DNA of 64,000 bases, taken from Leucobacter chironomi DSM 19883. GTDB lineage: Bacteria > Actinomycetota > Actinomycetes > Actinomycetales > Microbacteriaceae. Numbering within the stretch: the stretch's first letter is position 1; the number at the start of each line of letters is the position of its first letter. Below are positions 45,154 through 54,305 of this stretch, in pieces. The position numbers were made by a program, and so were the translations under genes. The DNA lies in contig NZ_ATXU01000006.1 of assembly GCF_000421845.1 (NCBI RefSeq), forward strand, positions 124,001 through 188,000, in the 5' to 3' direction. The notes under the pieces are model-generated. The model was not told where the DNA came from. It did not search any database and saw only the letters and a list, made by a program, of their open reading frames with translations.

Positions 45154-47007
45154 ATGAGAGCCATAGTCACCGCCGTGGTCGCCGCGATCGAGGCGGCGGC
45201 CGTCGCCTTCGCCGGGCTCGCGGTGGTCGCGGTGCCGGCGCTGCTGCTCTGGATGGTGGTGTTCGGACTCGCGGCGGAGCCCGGCGCGGTGGTCGCCGGG
45301 ATCTCGGGTGTCTGGTTGCTGGCGCACTGGGTGCCGATGCGGCTCGAGATCGATGCCCAGGCTGCGTTGAGTCTCGGGCTCTCCCCGGAACCGCTCGGGT
45401 TCGCGCTCTCGCTCGCCCCGCTCGGGCTCACCCTCGTCACCGTGCTGCTCGCGGCGCGGGCGGGGTGGCGCTTCGGCGCGCGCGGCGGCACGGGCGCTGC
45501 GGGGGCGCTGGGGGGTCTGCTGGGCTTCGGGGCCGTGGCCTTCGGGGCGGCGACCTTCGCCGCTCCGCTCGCGGTGTGGCCGCTGTGGCTGGCGGTGCTG
45601 GTGCCGGCGCTGAGCTACGGGGCCGTCTCGGCTGCGGCGTTCGTGGTGCGCGCCGCTCGTGACGACCACGGCTGGTGGCGTGCGTGCACGCGTGCGGTGC
45701 AGCGCGCGGTGGAGCGGCTGGGCGCCTCGCACGCGGCGGCGGTGCTGCCGGTGCGTGCGGCCGAAGCGGTGCGCCTCGCCACGGCCGTGCTGGTCTCCGT
45801 GCTGGGGCTCGCGTCGTTCGTCTTTGCAGTCGCCGTGGTCGTGGGCTACCCGCACGTGATCGCGCTGACGCAGGGCCTGCACCTCGATCCTCTCGGTTCG
45901 GTGCTCGTGTTCCTGGTGCAGCTCGCGCTGCTGCCGGTCGCGATCGTCTGGAGCACGGCGTGGCTGACCGGGGCGGGCTTCGCGGTGGGGGCCGGCAGCT
46001 TGGCGACCCCGTTCGAGGCGCTGCTCGGTCCGCTGCCCGCACTGCCGATCTTCGGGGTGATCCCCCAGGGGTGGGGAGCGCTCGGCGCGCTCGCTCCCGC
46101 CGCGATCGTGCTCGTCGGCGTGGTGGTGGGCGTGCTCTTCGCCCGCAGCGCCCGGCAGCGGCGCTCGACGTGGCTCGCGGCGCTCGTCACGCCCGTCGTC
46201 GCAGCGGCGCTCGCGGGGCTCGCGGTGGCGGCGCTCTGCGCGCTCGCCGCCGGGTCGCTCGGACCCGGCCGGCTCGACACCGTCGGCGCCGAGCCGTGGC
46301 TGACGGGAGGTCTTGCGGCGGCAGAGCTGGGCGGAGGCCTGCTCGTCGGCGTCGTCGCGGCACGGATCGATCTGGCTGGGGTGCGGATCTCGCTGCCCGA
46401 CGCGGTGCGTGCGGTGAACGGGCGAGTGCGCGGAGCGCGTCCCGCAACGGGGGAGTCGCGGTCCGGGGCGCTGCCGCTCTTGAGCGAGTCCGACGATGAG
46501 ATCCTGGGGTCCATCCCGCAGGATGCGGCGGATCCGGTCGACGGCGAGACCGTCGACCTCTCGGAGGCGAGGGCGGCGGAAGCTCGCGGGAAGGCCGACG
46601 CGGAGCACCCGCGCGGGGCCGGGGCGGCGCTGCGGCGGTGGATGTCGCGGGACGCCGGCACCGTCGAACCCGCCGTAGATGCTGCAGCCGATCTCGACGG
46701 TGCCCAAGACGCCGATGCCCAGGAAACCGCCGCGCTCGACACCGCCGACCTCGACACCGCCGCGCTGGACGCCGCCGACCTCGACACCGCCGCCGACCTC
46801 GACACCGCCGCGCCCGACGGCTCCGCGGACACGAGTGTCGCGCCCGCGGACGCCCCAGCCGAGGGCGGCCGGAGCGACGCCCCCGCGCCCGACGACACCG
46901 CGCACGACACCGAGGCGCTGCTGCGCGCGTACTCCTGGGATGAGCGGGAGTCGCAGGACGGTGAGCCCGATCCGCCCCGCCGACCCTGGGGCCGTCGCAA
47001 GCGCTGA
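45154..47007 (+). CDS. perM: DUF6350 membrane protein, PerM-like
   Basis: The 617-residue protein has about ten membrane segments in the first 420 residues and a long acidic cytoplasmic tail. The family corresponds to mycobacterial PerM, a membrane protein tied to cell division, which also lies between sucCD and purNH. The tail (about 470-617) holds repeats of the type LDTADLDTAALDAADLDTAA and ends PWGRRKR. The start at 45154 is chosen by the -10 box; an ATG at 45133 is possible. The symbol rests on family and synteny. Confidence 0.8.
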   Translation: MRAIVTAVVAAIEAAAVAFAGLAVVAVPALLLWMVVFGLAAEPGAVVAGISGVWLLAHWVPMRLEIDAQAALSLGLSPEPLGFALSLAPLGLTLVTVLLAARAGWRFGARGGTGAAGALGGLLGFGAVAFGAATFAAPLAVWPLWLAVLVPALSYGAVSAAAFVVRAARDDHGWWRACTRAVQRAVERLGASHAAAVLPVRAAEAVRLATAVLVSVLGLASFVFAVAVVVGYPHVIALTQGLHLDPLGSVLVFLVQLALLPVAIVWSTAWLTGAGFAVGAGSLATPFEALLGPLPALPIFGVIPQGWGALGALAPAAIVLVGVVVGVLFARSARQRRSTWLAALVTPVVAAALAGLAVAALCALAAGSLGPGRLDTVGAEPWLTGGLAAAELGGGLLVGVVAARIDLAGVRISLPDAVRAVNGRVRGARPATGESRSGALPLLSESDDEILGSIPQDAADPVDGETVDLSEARAAEARGKADAEHPRGAGAALRRWMSRDAGTVEPAVDAAADLDGAQDADAQETAALDTADLDTAALDAADLDTAADLDTAAPDGSADTSVAPADAPAEGGRSDAPAPDDTAHDTEALLRAYSWDERESQDGEPDPPRRPWGRRKR

Positions 47008-47050
47008 GGCGGCCGCAAGCACCGAGGCCGAGCAGCCCGGCGCGACCTGT

Positions 47051-47056
47051 TAGGCT
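47051..47056 (+). promoter_or_regulatory. -10 box of the thiamine importer operon
   Basis: TAGGCT, the same hexamer as before the GDPD gene, sits about 11 nt upstream of the TPP aptamer. Confidence 0.5.
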
Positions 47057-47066
47057 GAACGGGCAA

Positions 47067-47155
47067 TCCACGGGAGTCCCGACGCGAGGGGCTGAGAGGG
47101 AGCACGCGTGCTCCGACCGTTCAACCTGATCTGGTTCATTCCAGCGGAGGAAGGA
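47067..47155 (+). ncRNA. TPP riboswitch (THI element)
   Basis: The conserved core elements occur in order: CGGGAGTCCCG (47071-47081), GGGGCTGAGAGGG (47088-47100), GACCGTTCAACCTGATCTGG (47115-47134) and CCAGCGGAGG (47141-47150). The closing strand contains GGAGG, the likely SD for the ATG at 47164, so TPP binding would hide the ribosome site. A variable arm (GAGCACGCGTGCTC) forms the P3-type extension. No separate terminator hairpin is seen. Confidence 0.95.
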
Positions 47156-47163
47156 AGCCTTCA

Positions 47164-48267
47164 ATGATGCCTGCACGCCCCACGCACGCCCCCGCCCGCC
47201 GTTCCGCGGTCCCGTTCGTCGCGCTCGCCGCGGTCTGCGGTCTCGCGCTCACCGGCTGCGCGGGGTCCGCCCCCGGCACCCCGGCCGAGAGCGAGAAAGT
47301 CACGCTCGTCGTGCACGACTCGTTCCCGAACGACGAGTTCGCGGAGGCCGCGAGCGCTGCGACCGGGTACGACGTCGAGGTGATCTCGGCCGGCGACGGC
47401 GGCGAACTCACCAACAAGCTCGTGCTCACCGCGGGCGCGCCCATCGCCGACGCCTTCTTCGGCGTCGACAACATCTTTGCCTCGCGGCTCATCGAGCGCG
47501 ACGTGGTCGAGCCCTACCGCCCGGCCGGGTTCCCCGACAGCGGCCTCGGCTTCACGATCGACGGCGAAGGCTCCGACGGCGCCCCGTTCTCCCTCACCCC
47601 CGTCGACCACGGCGCCACCTGCGTCAACATCGACCCCGCCTGGTTCGCAGAGCAGGGGCTGGCCGAGCCCGCCACCTACGAGGATCTCGCGAAGCCGGAG
47701 TACGCCTCGCTCACCGCGTTGCTCGACCCGACCGCATCCTCGACCGGGGCCTCCTTCCTCGTGGGCACCGTGGCGAAGTTCGGCGAGGACGGTTTCGCCG
47801 ACTACTGGAAGCGTCTCACCGACAACGGCGCCCGCATCGAGCAGGGCTGGAGCGACGCCTACTACGGCCAGTTCACCCAGGGCGGCGAGGGCGGCACGAA
47901 GCCGATCGTCGTCTCCTACGCCTCGTCGCCGGCGTTCACCGTCGACGACGAACTGACCGCCAGCAGCACGCGGGCGCTGCTCGACACCTGCACCCGCCAG
48001 GTCGAGTACGCCGGCGTGCTGCAGGGCGCCGCGAACGAGGCGGGCGCGCAGGCCGTCGTCGACTACCTCGTGTCGCACGAGTTCCAGCAGACGATCCCGG
48101 ACGCCATGTACATGAGCCCGGTCGACGCGTCGGTGGAGATGCCCGAGGCGTGGGCGAAGTTCGCGCCCGAGCCCGCCGAGGGCCAGACCCACGACCTCGC
48201 GCCCAGCGCGATCGAGCGGGGCCGCGAGGGCTGGCTGCAGACCCTGGGCGACACGATCGGGCTCTGA
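47164..48267 (+). CDS. thiB: Thiamine ABC transporter substrate-binding lipoprotein
   Basis: ThiB captures thiamine outside the membrane. The 367-residue protein has a lipoprotein signal with lipobox LTGC (Cys about residue 32) and the ThiB/iron-binding type II fold: TLVVHDSFPNDEFAEAASA, SAGDGGELTNKLVLT, FFGVDNIF and LTPVDHGATCVNID. The start is ATG at 47164 or the next codon, 47167. Expression is controlled by the TPP riboswitch directly upstream. thiP follows after 1 bp. Confidence 0.93.
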   Translation: MMPARPTHAPARRSAVPFVALAAVCGLALTGCAGSAPGTPAESEKVTLVVHDSFPNDEFAEAASAATGYDVEVISAGDGGELTNKLVLTAGAPIADAFFGVDNIFASRLIERDVVEPYRPAGFPDSGLGFTIDGEGSDGAPFSLTPVDHGATCVNIDPAWFAEQGLAEPATYEDLAKPEYASLTALLDPTASSTGASFLVGTVAKFGEDGFADYWKRLTDNGARIEQGWSDAYYGQFTQGGEGGTKPIVVSYASSPAFTVDDELTASSTRALLDTCTRQVEYAGVLQGAANEAGAQAVVDYLVSHEFQQTIPDAMYMSPVDASVEMPEAWAKFAPEPAEGQTHDLAPSAIERGREGWLQTLGDTIGL

Positions 48268-48268
48268 C

Positions 48269-49981
48269 GTGGCGCGGCGGAGCAGGACCGCCGCGCGCAC
48301 GAGCGCGTGGGCCGTCGCGGGGTGGACCCTCGCGACGGCCCTGCCGCTCGCCTTCCTGATCGTCTTCTTCCTGTGGCCGGTGCTCTCGCTCGTGGCCACG
48401 GGCTTCACCGACGACGGCCGCCTCAATCTCGGGGCCGTGCCGGAGGTGTTCGGGGCGGCTCGCACCTGGCGGGTCATCGGACAGACCCTGCTGCAGGCCG
48501 GTCTCGCCGCGGCGCTCGCGGTCGTGCTCGGCGTCCCCGCCGCCTACGTGCTCTACAAGCTCGACTTCCCGGGGCGCACGCTGCTGCACGGGCTCATGAC
48601 CGTGCCCTTCGTGCTGCCGACGGTGGTGGTGGGCGTCGCCTTCTCAGCGCTGTTCGGGCCGGCGGGGCCGCTCGAATGGCTGGGTCTCGACCGCACGCTC
48701 ACGGTGCTGGTGCTCGCCCTCGTGTTCCCCAACGTCGCGGTCGTAGCCCGCACCGTCGGCAGTTTCTGGGCGCGGCTCGACGACAGCTCCGCGATGGCGG
48801 CGAGGGTGATGGGGGCGGGGCGGATCCGCGCCTGGTGCACCGTCACGCTGCCGGCTCTCGCACCTGCCCTCGCGTCGGCAGCGGCCCTCGTGTTCCTCTT
48901 CTGCTCGACCTCGTTCGGCATCGTGCTGATCCTCGGCGGGCGCGAGTTCTCGAACGTCGAGACCGAGATCTACCGCCTCACGGTGCAGTTCCTCGACCTG
49001 CGGGGGGCGGCCGTGCTGTCGCTCGCCCAGTTCGTGATCGTGGGTGCGACGCTCGTGGTGTCGGCGCGGCTGCGGCGGGCGGGCGAGCGGGCCGTGGAGC
49101 TGCGCGAGGACGCCCCCCGCGAGCAGCGGCCGGGCCTCGCCGACCTGCCCGCGATCCTGGTCTTCTCGCTCACCGCGCTGCTGCTGCACGCCGTACCGCT
49201 GCTCACCCTCGTGCTCCGATCGCTGCGCGACCGCGACGGCGGCTGGACGCTCGCCCACTACGCGGCGCTGGTGCAGCCGCCCGCCGCGCTGCCGCTCGAC
49301 GCCCCGGTCGCGCACGCCGCGTGGCTCTCGATCCGCATCGCGGCCGTCGCCGCCGCGATCGCGCTGGTGCTGGGAATGCTCATCGCGCTGGTGCTGTCGC
49401 GCAAGCCGCGCGCGCCCGGCCTGCGGCGGGCCCAGGGCCTCTTCGACGGGCTCGTGATGCTGCCGCTCGGGGTTTCGGCGGTCACCCTCGGCTTCGGCCT
49501 GCTCATCACGATGCACCGGCCCCTCGGCATCGGCTTCGATCTGCGCACCTCGACGGTGCTGATCCCGGTCGCGCAGGCGCTCGTGGCGCTGCCGCTCGTG
49601 GTGCGCATCCTGCTGCCGGTGCTGCGCGGCATCGATGAGCGGATCCGCTTCGCCGCGGCGACCCTCGGCGCCGCCCCGATGACGGTGCTCGGCACGATCG
49701 ACCTGCCGCTGCTCGGCCGCAGCGCGGGTCTCGCGCTCGGGTTCTCCTTCGCCGCGTCGCTCGGGGAGTTCGGGGCGACGTCGTTCCTCGTGCGTCCTGG
49801 TGCGCAGACCCTGCCGGTCGCGGTGGGCGAGCTGATCGGGCATCAGGCGCCCGGCAGCTACGGCGCGGGCCTCGCCGCGGCGGTGGTGCTCGGCACCCTG
49901 ACGGCGGCCATCATGCTCATCGCAGAGCGGCTGCGGGTCGACGGCCGCTGGGGCGGGCGCCGGCAGGGGGAGCTGTTCTGA
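48269..49981 (+). CDS. thiP: Thiamine ABC transporter permease (fused double-domain)
   Basis: The 570-residue protein has about twelve membrane segments and two permease modules. Each has its own EAA-like loop: ARVMGAGRIRAWCTVTLPAL in the first half and AATLGAAPMTVLGTIDLPLL in the second. This duplicated form is typical of ThiP. The GTG start at 48269 is 1 bp after thiB. The stop overlaps the next gene by one base. No thiQ ATPase gene follows. Confidence 0.93.
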   Translation: MARRSRTAARTSAWAVAGWTLATALPLAFLIVFFLWPVLSLVATGFTDDGRLNLGAVPEVFGAARTWRVIGQTLLQAGLAAALAVVLGVPAAYVLYKLDFPGRTLLHGLMTVPFVLPTVVVGVAFSALFGPAGPLEWLGLDRTLTVLVLALVFPNVAVVARTVGSFWARLDDSSAMAARVMGAGRIRAWCTVTLPALAPALASAAALVFLFCSTSFGIVLILGGREFSNVETEIYRLTVQFLDLRGAAVLSLAQFVIVGATLVVSARLRRAGERAVELREDAPREQRPGLADLPAILVFSLTALLLHAVPLLTLVLRSLRDRDGGWTLAHYAALVQPPAALPLDAPVAHAAWLSIRIAAVAAAIALVLGMLIALVLSRKPRAPGLRRAQGLFDGLVMLPLGVSAVTLGFGLLITMHRPLGIGFDLRTSTVLIPVAQALVALPLVVRILLPVLRGIDERIRFAAATLGAAPMTVLGTIDLPLLGRSAGLALGFSFAASLGEFGATSFLVRPGAQTLPVAVGELIGHQAPGSYGAGLAAAVVLGTLTAAIMLIAERLRVDGRWGGRRQGELF

Positions 49982-50502
49982 TGGGGGAAGGCTTCGACGT
50001 GCTGCTCATCGACGGGCGTTCGGGATCCGGCAAGACCTCGCTCGCCGCGCGGATCGTGCGCGAGCTGCGCGGGGCGGGCGCCGAGCCGCAGCTGCTGCGC
50101 GTCGAGGACCTCTACCCGGGCTGGGACGGGCTCGCTGCGGGATCCGGCGCTCTCTCCGAGGTGCTCGACGAGGGGCGCTACCGCCGGTACGACTGGTACG
50201 CCGGCGCCTTCGCGGAGGAGCACCGCATCGACCTCCGCGCGCCGCTCGTGATCGAGGGCTGCGGTGCGATCACGGTTCGCAACCTCGCTGCGGCGCGGCG
50301 CTGGGCCGTGCGGGCGGTGGGGGAGCGCGCGGTGGTGCGCAGCCTCTGGCTCGACTGCCCAGACGGGGTGCGCCGATCCCGAGCCCTCGCCCGCGACGGT
50401 GAGAGCTACGCGCCCCACTGGGATCGCTGGGCCGCTCAGGAGGACGCGCTCTACGCCGTGCACGAGCCGTGGCGCTTGGCCGACGAGACGCGGCTCTCCT
50501 GA
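49981..50502 (+). CDS. P-loop kinase-like ATP-binding protein in the thiamine operon
   Basis: The 173-residue protein starts with Walker A LLIDGRSGSGKTSLAARIV and has VEDLYPGWDGLAAGSGAL and LVIEGCGAITVRN, as in uridine-kinase-like nucleoside kinases of actinobacteria. It has no ABC signature, so it is not ThiQ. It starts on the last base of the thiP stop, so it is co-translated under the TPP riboswitch. That context suggests a role in thiamine handling, for example phosphorylation after uptake, but this is only inference. Confidence 0.75.
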   Translation: MGEGFDVLLIDGRSGSGKTSLAARIVRELRGAGAEPQLLRVEDLYPGWDGLAAGSGALSEVLDEGRYRRYDWYAGAFAEEHRIDLRAPLVIEGCGAITVRNLAAARRWAVRAVGERAVVRSLWLDCPDGVRRSRALARDGESYAPHWDRWAAQEDALYAVHEPWRLADETRLS

Positions 50503-50540
50503 CGCTCGGGCCGCGGCTCTCCCTCTCCTTGTCCGTTGTC

Positions 50541-50605
50541 TCGGATCTCTCCTGTTTTTCGGATGGAGACCTGGGGGATCCATCCGAAAAACAGGAGAGA
50601 TCCGA
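50541..50605. terminator. 27-bp perfect palindrome after the thiamine operon
   Basis: Positions 50541-50567 pair perfectly with 50579-50605 around an 11-nt loop. The arms contain T5 and A5 tracts. It begins 38 bp after the stop and is the likely terminator, though far longer than needed. Confidence 0.7.
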
Positions 50606-50674
50606 AATACGGGATAGGCGCACGACGAGGGTGCGGGACGAGCGCCCCTGGCCGCTCAGCAGCGCAGCGCCGGG

Positions 50675-50680
50675 TAGACT
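50675..50680 (+). promoter_or_regulatory. -10 box of purN (leaderless)
   Basis: TAGACT ends 7 nt before the GTG at 50688, again in TAGACTGG context. Confidence 0.62.
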
Positions 50681-50687
50681 GGTCTGC

Positions 50688-51299
50688 GTGCTCAAACTCG
50701 CGGTTCTGATCTCCGGCGGCGGCAGCAACCTGCAGGCGCTGCTCGAAGCGGCGGCGGATCCCGGGTTCCCCGCGAAGATCGTGTGCGTCGGCTCCGACAC
50801 CGACGCCCCCGGCCTCGCCCACGCCGAAGCCGCCGGCGTGCCCGCCTTCGTGGTGCGCCCCCGAGACTACGCCTCGCGTGAGGAGTGGGGGCAGATGCTG
50901 GCCGCGGCGATCCAGGAGCACGGCGTCGGCACCGGCCCCGAGCCCGGCCTCGTCGTCAGCGCCGGCCTCATGCGCATCCTGCCCGCAGGCTTCGTGCGCG
51001 AGTTCTCCCCGCACCTCATCAACACCCACCCGGCGCTGCTGCCGCTCTACCCCGGCGCCCACGCCGTGCGCGACGCGCTCGCCGCCGGTGCGACCGAGAC
51101 CGGCGTCACCGTGCACGTCATCGACGAGGGCGTCGACACCGGCCCCGTGCTGCGCCAGGCCCGCGTCGACATCCGCGACGGCGAGAGCGAGGCAGAGCTG
51201 CACGAGCGCATCAAGCAGCTCGAACGCCCGCTGCTCGTGCAGACCGTGCGCGACATCGCGCTCGGCGAGCTCGAGCTGCCCGCTCAGGCCCACGCCTGA
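50688..51299 (+). CDS. purN: Phosphoribosylglycinamide formyltransferase
   Basis: PurN formylates GAR with 10-formyl-THF, step three of purine synthesis. The 203-residue protein has [19 protein letters not shown] (phosphate loop), the catalytic [15 protein letters not shown] (Asn and His) and [13 protein letters not shown] (Asp). The GTG at 50688 is set by the -10 box and the conserved N-terminus. purH follows after a 182-bp gap. Confidence 0.96.
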   Translation: MLKLAVLISGGGSNLQALLEAAADPGFPAKIVCVGSDTDAPGLAHAEAAGVPAFVVRPRDYASREEWGQMLAAAIQEHGVGTGPEPGLVVSAGLMRILPAGFVREFSPHLINTHPALLPLYPGAHAVRDALAAGATETGVTVHVIDEGVDTGPVLRQARVDIRDGESEAELHERIKQLERPLLVQTVRDIALGELELPAQAHA

Positions 51300-51481
51300 G
51301 CCGTCAGCCCCAGGCCCACACCACTCCGACCAGCCCCAGCCGCCAACGATATGAGCCCTGCCGAGGACATGCCCGAATCGGAGTGACACCCGATCACAGC
51401 GGCAGCCCCGGATCGACGGCGGATCCGCCCCAGGATCCCGGATCCGCCCCAGCCCCACCCCCAGACCCGAAGGAACCCCGC

Positions 51482-53140
51482 ATGGCAGTCCAGAGCCACG
51501 ACCCCAGCCTCTACGAGCACCGCGACGTGGTGCCGGTCACGCGCGCCCTCATCTCCGTGAGCGACAAGACCCGCCTGCTCGACCTCGCCGCCGCGCTCGC
51601 CGCGGCCGGCGTCGAAATCGTCTCGACAGGCTCCACCGCCGCCACCATCCGCGACGCCGGCCACCCGGTTACCGACGTCTCCGAGGTGACCGGCTTCGCG
51701 GAGGCCCTCGACGGCCGCGTGAAGACCCTGCATCCCGCCGTGCACTCCGGCCTGCTCGCCGACCTGCGCCTCGCCGACCATCGTGCGCAGCTCCAGCAGC
51801 TCGGCTTCGCCCCCTTCGAGCTCGTCGTGGTGAACCTCTACCCCTTCGAGCAGACCGTCGCCTCGGGCAAGCCCGCCGCCGACGTCATCGAGAACGTCGA
51901 CATCGGGGGCCCCGCCATGGTGCGCGCCACCGCGAAGAACCACGCCAACGCGGCCATCGTGGTCTCGCCCGGCCGCTACGACGAGGTCATCGAGGCGGTG
52001 CGCGCCGGCGGCACCACGCTCGCGCAGCGCCGCTCGCTCGCGACCGAGGCCTTCGTGCACACCGCGCAGTACGATGCCGCGGTCGCGAACTGGTTCCTCG
52101 ATCAGGAGGACGTCGAATGGGGTGACGCCCCCGCCGACGAGGCCCCCGTCGAGGACGGCTCGATCGACAGCATCTTCGAGACCACCGAGGGCTACGTCGG
52201 CTACGAGGTCTTCGGTCTGCGCGAGGCGGTGCTGCGCTACGGCGAGAACAGCCACCAGCGCGCCGCCCTCTTCACCGAGAACGAGGGCGCCGGCATCGCC
52301 CAGGCCACGCAGCTGCACGGCAAGGAGATGTCGTACAACAACTACGTCGACGCCGACGCTGCACTGCGCGCCGCCTTCGACCACGACCGCCCCGCAGTCG
52401 CGATCATCAAGCACGCCAACCCCTGCGGCATCGCGGTCGCCCCCGAGGGCGCCGCAGACCCGATCGCCGCCGCGCACGAGCTGGCGCACGCCTGCGATCC
52501 GGTCTCCGCGTTCGGCGGTGTGATCGCCGCCAACCGCGTCGTCACCGCGAAGATGGCCGAGACGGTCTCGGGCATCTTCACCGAGGTGATCGTGGCGCCC
52601 GGCTTCGAGCCGGAGGCGCTCGCGATCCTCACCCAGAAGAAGAACGTGCGGCTGCTCGTGCTGCCCGCCGACTTCACCCCCAACCCGGTCGAGCTGCGCC
52701 AGGTCTCCGGCGGCTTCCTGCTGCAGGACGCCGACCGCAGCTTCGCACCGGCCGCCGAGTGGCAGCTCGCGACCGGCGAGCCCGCCGACGCCGCCACCCT
52801 CGCCGAGCTCGAGTTCGCGTGGCGCGCCTGCCGTGCCGTGAAATCGAACGCGATTCTGCTCGCGCAGGACGGCGCATCGGTGGGCGTGGGCATGGGCCAG
52901 GTCAATCGTGTCGACTCCTGCCGCCTCGCGGTGGAGCGCGCTGGCGAGCGTGCGCGCGGCGCGGTCGCCGCGTCCGACGCCTTCTTCCCCTTCGCCGACG
53001 GCCTGCAGGTGCTCATCGACGCCGGAGTGCGCGCCGTCGTGCAGCCCGGCGGCTCGGTGCGCGATCCCGAGGTCATCGAGGCGGCCCAGGCCGCCGGCGT
53101 GACCATGTATTTCACGGGCGAGCGCCACTTCTTCCACTAG
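51482..53140 (+). CDS. purH: Bifunctional AICAR formyltransferase/IMP cyclohydrolase
   Basis: PurH carries out the last two steps to IMP. The 552-residue protein has an N-terminal MGS-like cyclohydrolase domain (about 15-165; [28 protein letters not shown]) and a transformylase domain with the catalytic Lys-His in [13 protein letters not shown]. It ends [14 protein letters not shown], as expected. GAAGGAA precedes the ATG at 51482. The 182-bp gap from purN contains only weak similarity to the dyad repeats of the first 3 kb. Confidence 0.97.
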   Translation: MAVQSHDPSLYEHRDVVPVTRALISVSDKTRLLDLAAALAAAGVEIVSTGSTAATIRDAGHPVTDVSEVTGFAEALDGRVKTLHPAVHSGLLADLRLADHRAQLQQLGFAPFELVVVNLYPFEQTVASGKPAADVIENVDIGGPAMVRATAKNHANAAIVVSPGRYDEVIEAVRAGGTTLAQRRSLATEAFVHTAQYDAAVANWFLDQEDVEWGDAPADEAPVEDGSIDSIFETTEGYVGYEVFGLREAVLRYGENSHQRAALFTENEGAGIAQATQLHGKEMSYNNYVDADAALRAAFDHDRPAVAIIKHANPCGIAVAPEGAADPIAAAHELAHACDPVSAFGGVIAANRVVTAKMAETVSGIFTEVIVAPGFEPEALAILTQKKNVRLLVLPADFTPNPVELRQVSGGFLLQDADRSFAPAAEWQLATGEPADAATLAELEFAWRACRAVKSNAILLAQDGASVGVGMGQVNRVDSCRLAVERAGERARGAVAASDAFFPFADGLQVLIDAGVRAVVQPGGSVRDPEVIEAAQAAGVTMYFTGERHFFH

Positions 53141-53209
53141 GACTCAAGCCACGCGCCGGGCTCTGACGGCGCACGCGGTACCCGAAGCACCCCAGTCATT
53201 GGAGAACAC

Positions 53210-53563
53210 ATGGAAATCGTCAAAGGCATCCTCGTCGTAATGCACCTCGTCGGCTTCGGTGCGGTGTTCGGCGGCGCGCTCGCGCAGCTGCCCGCCGTGA
53301 AGGCCGGCCGCGCGCGCATCACCCCCGGCATCCTGCACGGCGCCTCGCTGCTGTTCGCGACCGGTCTGCTGCTCGTCGCGTCGATCTACATGATGGGCGG
53401 CCAGCCGAACAACATGAAGATCGGGATGAAGACGGTGGTGCTCATCGCGCTCGTCGTCGTCATTCTCGTGAACCGCAAGCGGGACAGCGTGCCCGGCAGC
53501 GTCATCGGTGCGGTGGCGGGCCTGTCGCTCGTGAACGTGGTCCTGGCGGTGCTCTGGCACTGA
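53210..53563 (+). CDS. Small integral membrane protein
   Basis: The 117-residue protein consists of four membrane segments (about 5-25, 40-62, 70-88, 95-115) with short loops (QPNNMKIGMKT, NRKRDSV). A GxxFGGALAQ stretch lies in helix one. SD AGAACA is weak; the ATG at 53210 follows TTGGAGAACAC, where GGAG is a fair SD. It follows purH by 69 bp and may share its transcript. I do not recognise a named family. Confidence 0.75.
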   Translation: MEIVKGILVVMHLVGFGAVFGGALAQLPAVKAGRARITPGILHGASLLFATGLLLVASIYMMGGQPNNMKIGMKTVVLIALVVVILVNRKRDSVPGSVIGAVAGLSLVNVVLAVLWH

Positions 53564-53587
53564 GCGCGTCGCCGCGACTCGCGCCGT

Positions 53588-53627
53588 GATCGGCCCGGCC
53601 CCGTCTTCGGATGGGGCCGGGCCGATC
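53588..53627 (+). terminator. Terminator after the small membrane protein gene
   Basis: A perfect 15-bp GC-rich stem (53588-53602 with 53613-53627) has a loop containing TTCG. Confidence 0.85.
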
Positions 53628-53734
53628 TGCGTGGCGGGGTGGTGTTCGGGGGGCCGGGCGCTGGGGTGCCGGGGCTCGGCGGCGTGCGGCGGCGGATCGC
53701 GGGTGCTCGGGAGGCGGATCGCGATCCGCCCGGG

Positions 53735-54121
53735 TCAGTCGTCGGCGCGCTGCAGCGTGCCGATCTCGCCGCCGTCCTCGTCGAGCAGAGTGAGCGTGTC
53801 GCCGGATAGTTCGGCGGAGCGGGCGAGGCTCAGCCAGGTGTCGACGCCCTCGCAGAACATCCGCGTCGAGTGCATGGTGCCGAGGTCGACGGTGTCGTCG
53901 GCGCCGGTGTCGTTGCGCCAGCGGCCGCCGATGCCGTTGCAGCCGTCGTTGCCGGTGTAACTGCCGTCGGGCTCGAACACGATCGAGGGCTCGCCGCGGG
54001 TCTCCGGGGCGCCCCACGCGCCGATCACCGACGGTTCTTCCGCCGAGGCGCAGGCACTGAGCGCGAGCAGCCCGGTGAACGCGGTCGCGGAGAGCGCCAG
54101 CACGCGCAGAGATCGGTTCAT
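53735..54121 (-). CDS. META/HslJ-domain lipoprotein
   Basis: The 128-residue protein has a lipoprotein signal with lipobox LSAC (Cys about residue 24). The META domain pattern is SYTGNDGCNGIGGRWRND, STRMFCEGVDTW and LSGDTLTLLDEDGGEIGTL. META-domain proteins are envelope proteins, some heat- or stress-linked; the exact role is unknown. The two Cys in the domain could pair. It is convergent with the purH unit. Confidence 0.85.
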   Translation of the reverse strand: MNRSLRVLALSATAFTGLLALSACASAEEPSVIGAWGAPETRGEPSIVFEPDGSYTGNDGCNGIGGRWRNDTGADDTVDLGTMHSTRMFCEGVDTWLSLARSAELSGDTLTLLDEDGGEIGTLQRADD

Positions 54122-54247
54122 GCTGCCACCGTACGGGCGACGCCTATGGAAACGCCCAGAACCCGGCGGCCCTGGCGCTCGTGGGCCCTGCGCCCCTGAG
54201 CCTGTGCCCCCTGAGCCTGTGTGCCTGTGAATCAGTGCGTATGTGAG

Positions 54248-54305
54248 CCGAAAGGCGGAAAACGCACGCCGTCCTCGCGGTGAGCGTGCGTTTTCCGCCT
54301 TTCGG
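54248..54305. repeat. Perfect palindrome, 22-bp arms
   Basis: Positions 54248-54269 and 54284-54305 are perfectly complementary with a 14-nt loop. The base of the stem (CGAAAGGCGGA) is shared with 38185-38240. It lies in the 316-bp gap between the META gene and the aldehyde dehydrogenase gene. Confidence 0.78.

Noticed and set aside
44269-47022. Very long minus-strand reading frame (917 codons) opposite the ABC ATPase and perM genes
   Set aside because: It mirrors the codon pattern of recognised plus-strand genes, has Arg/His/Pro-rich composition and no motif. High-GC coding DNA leaves such antisense frames open.
49981-50502. thiQ, the thiamine transporter ATPase
   Set aside because: It has a Walker A motif but no ABC signature, Q-loop or H-loop and is too short for an ABC ATPase.
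51330-51395. Possible fourth copy of the dyad repeat between purN and purH (ATATGAGCCCTGCCG...)
   Set aside because: Only a short, partial resemblance to one arm and no matching second arm; could be chance.
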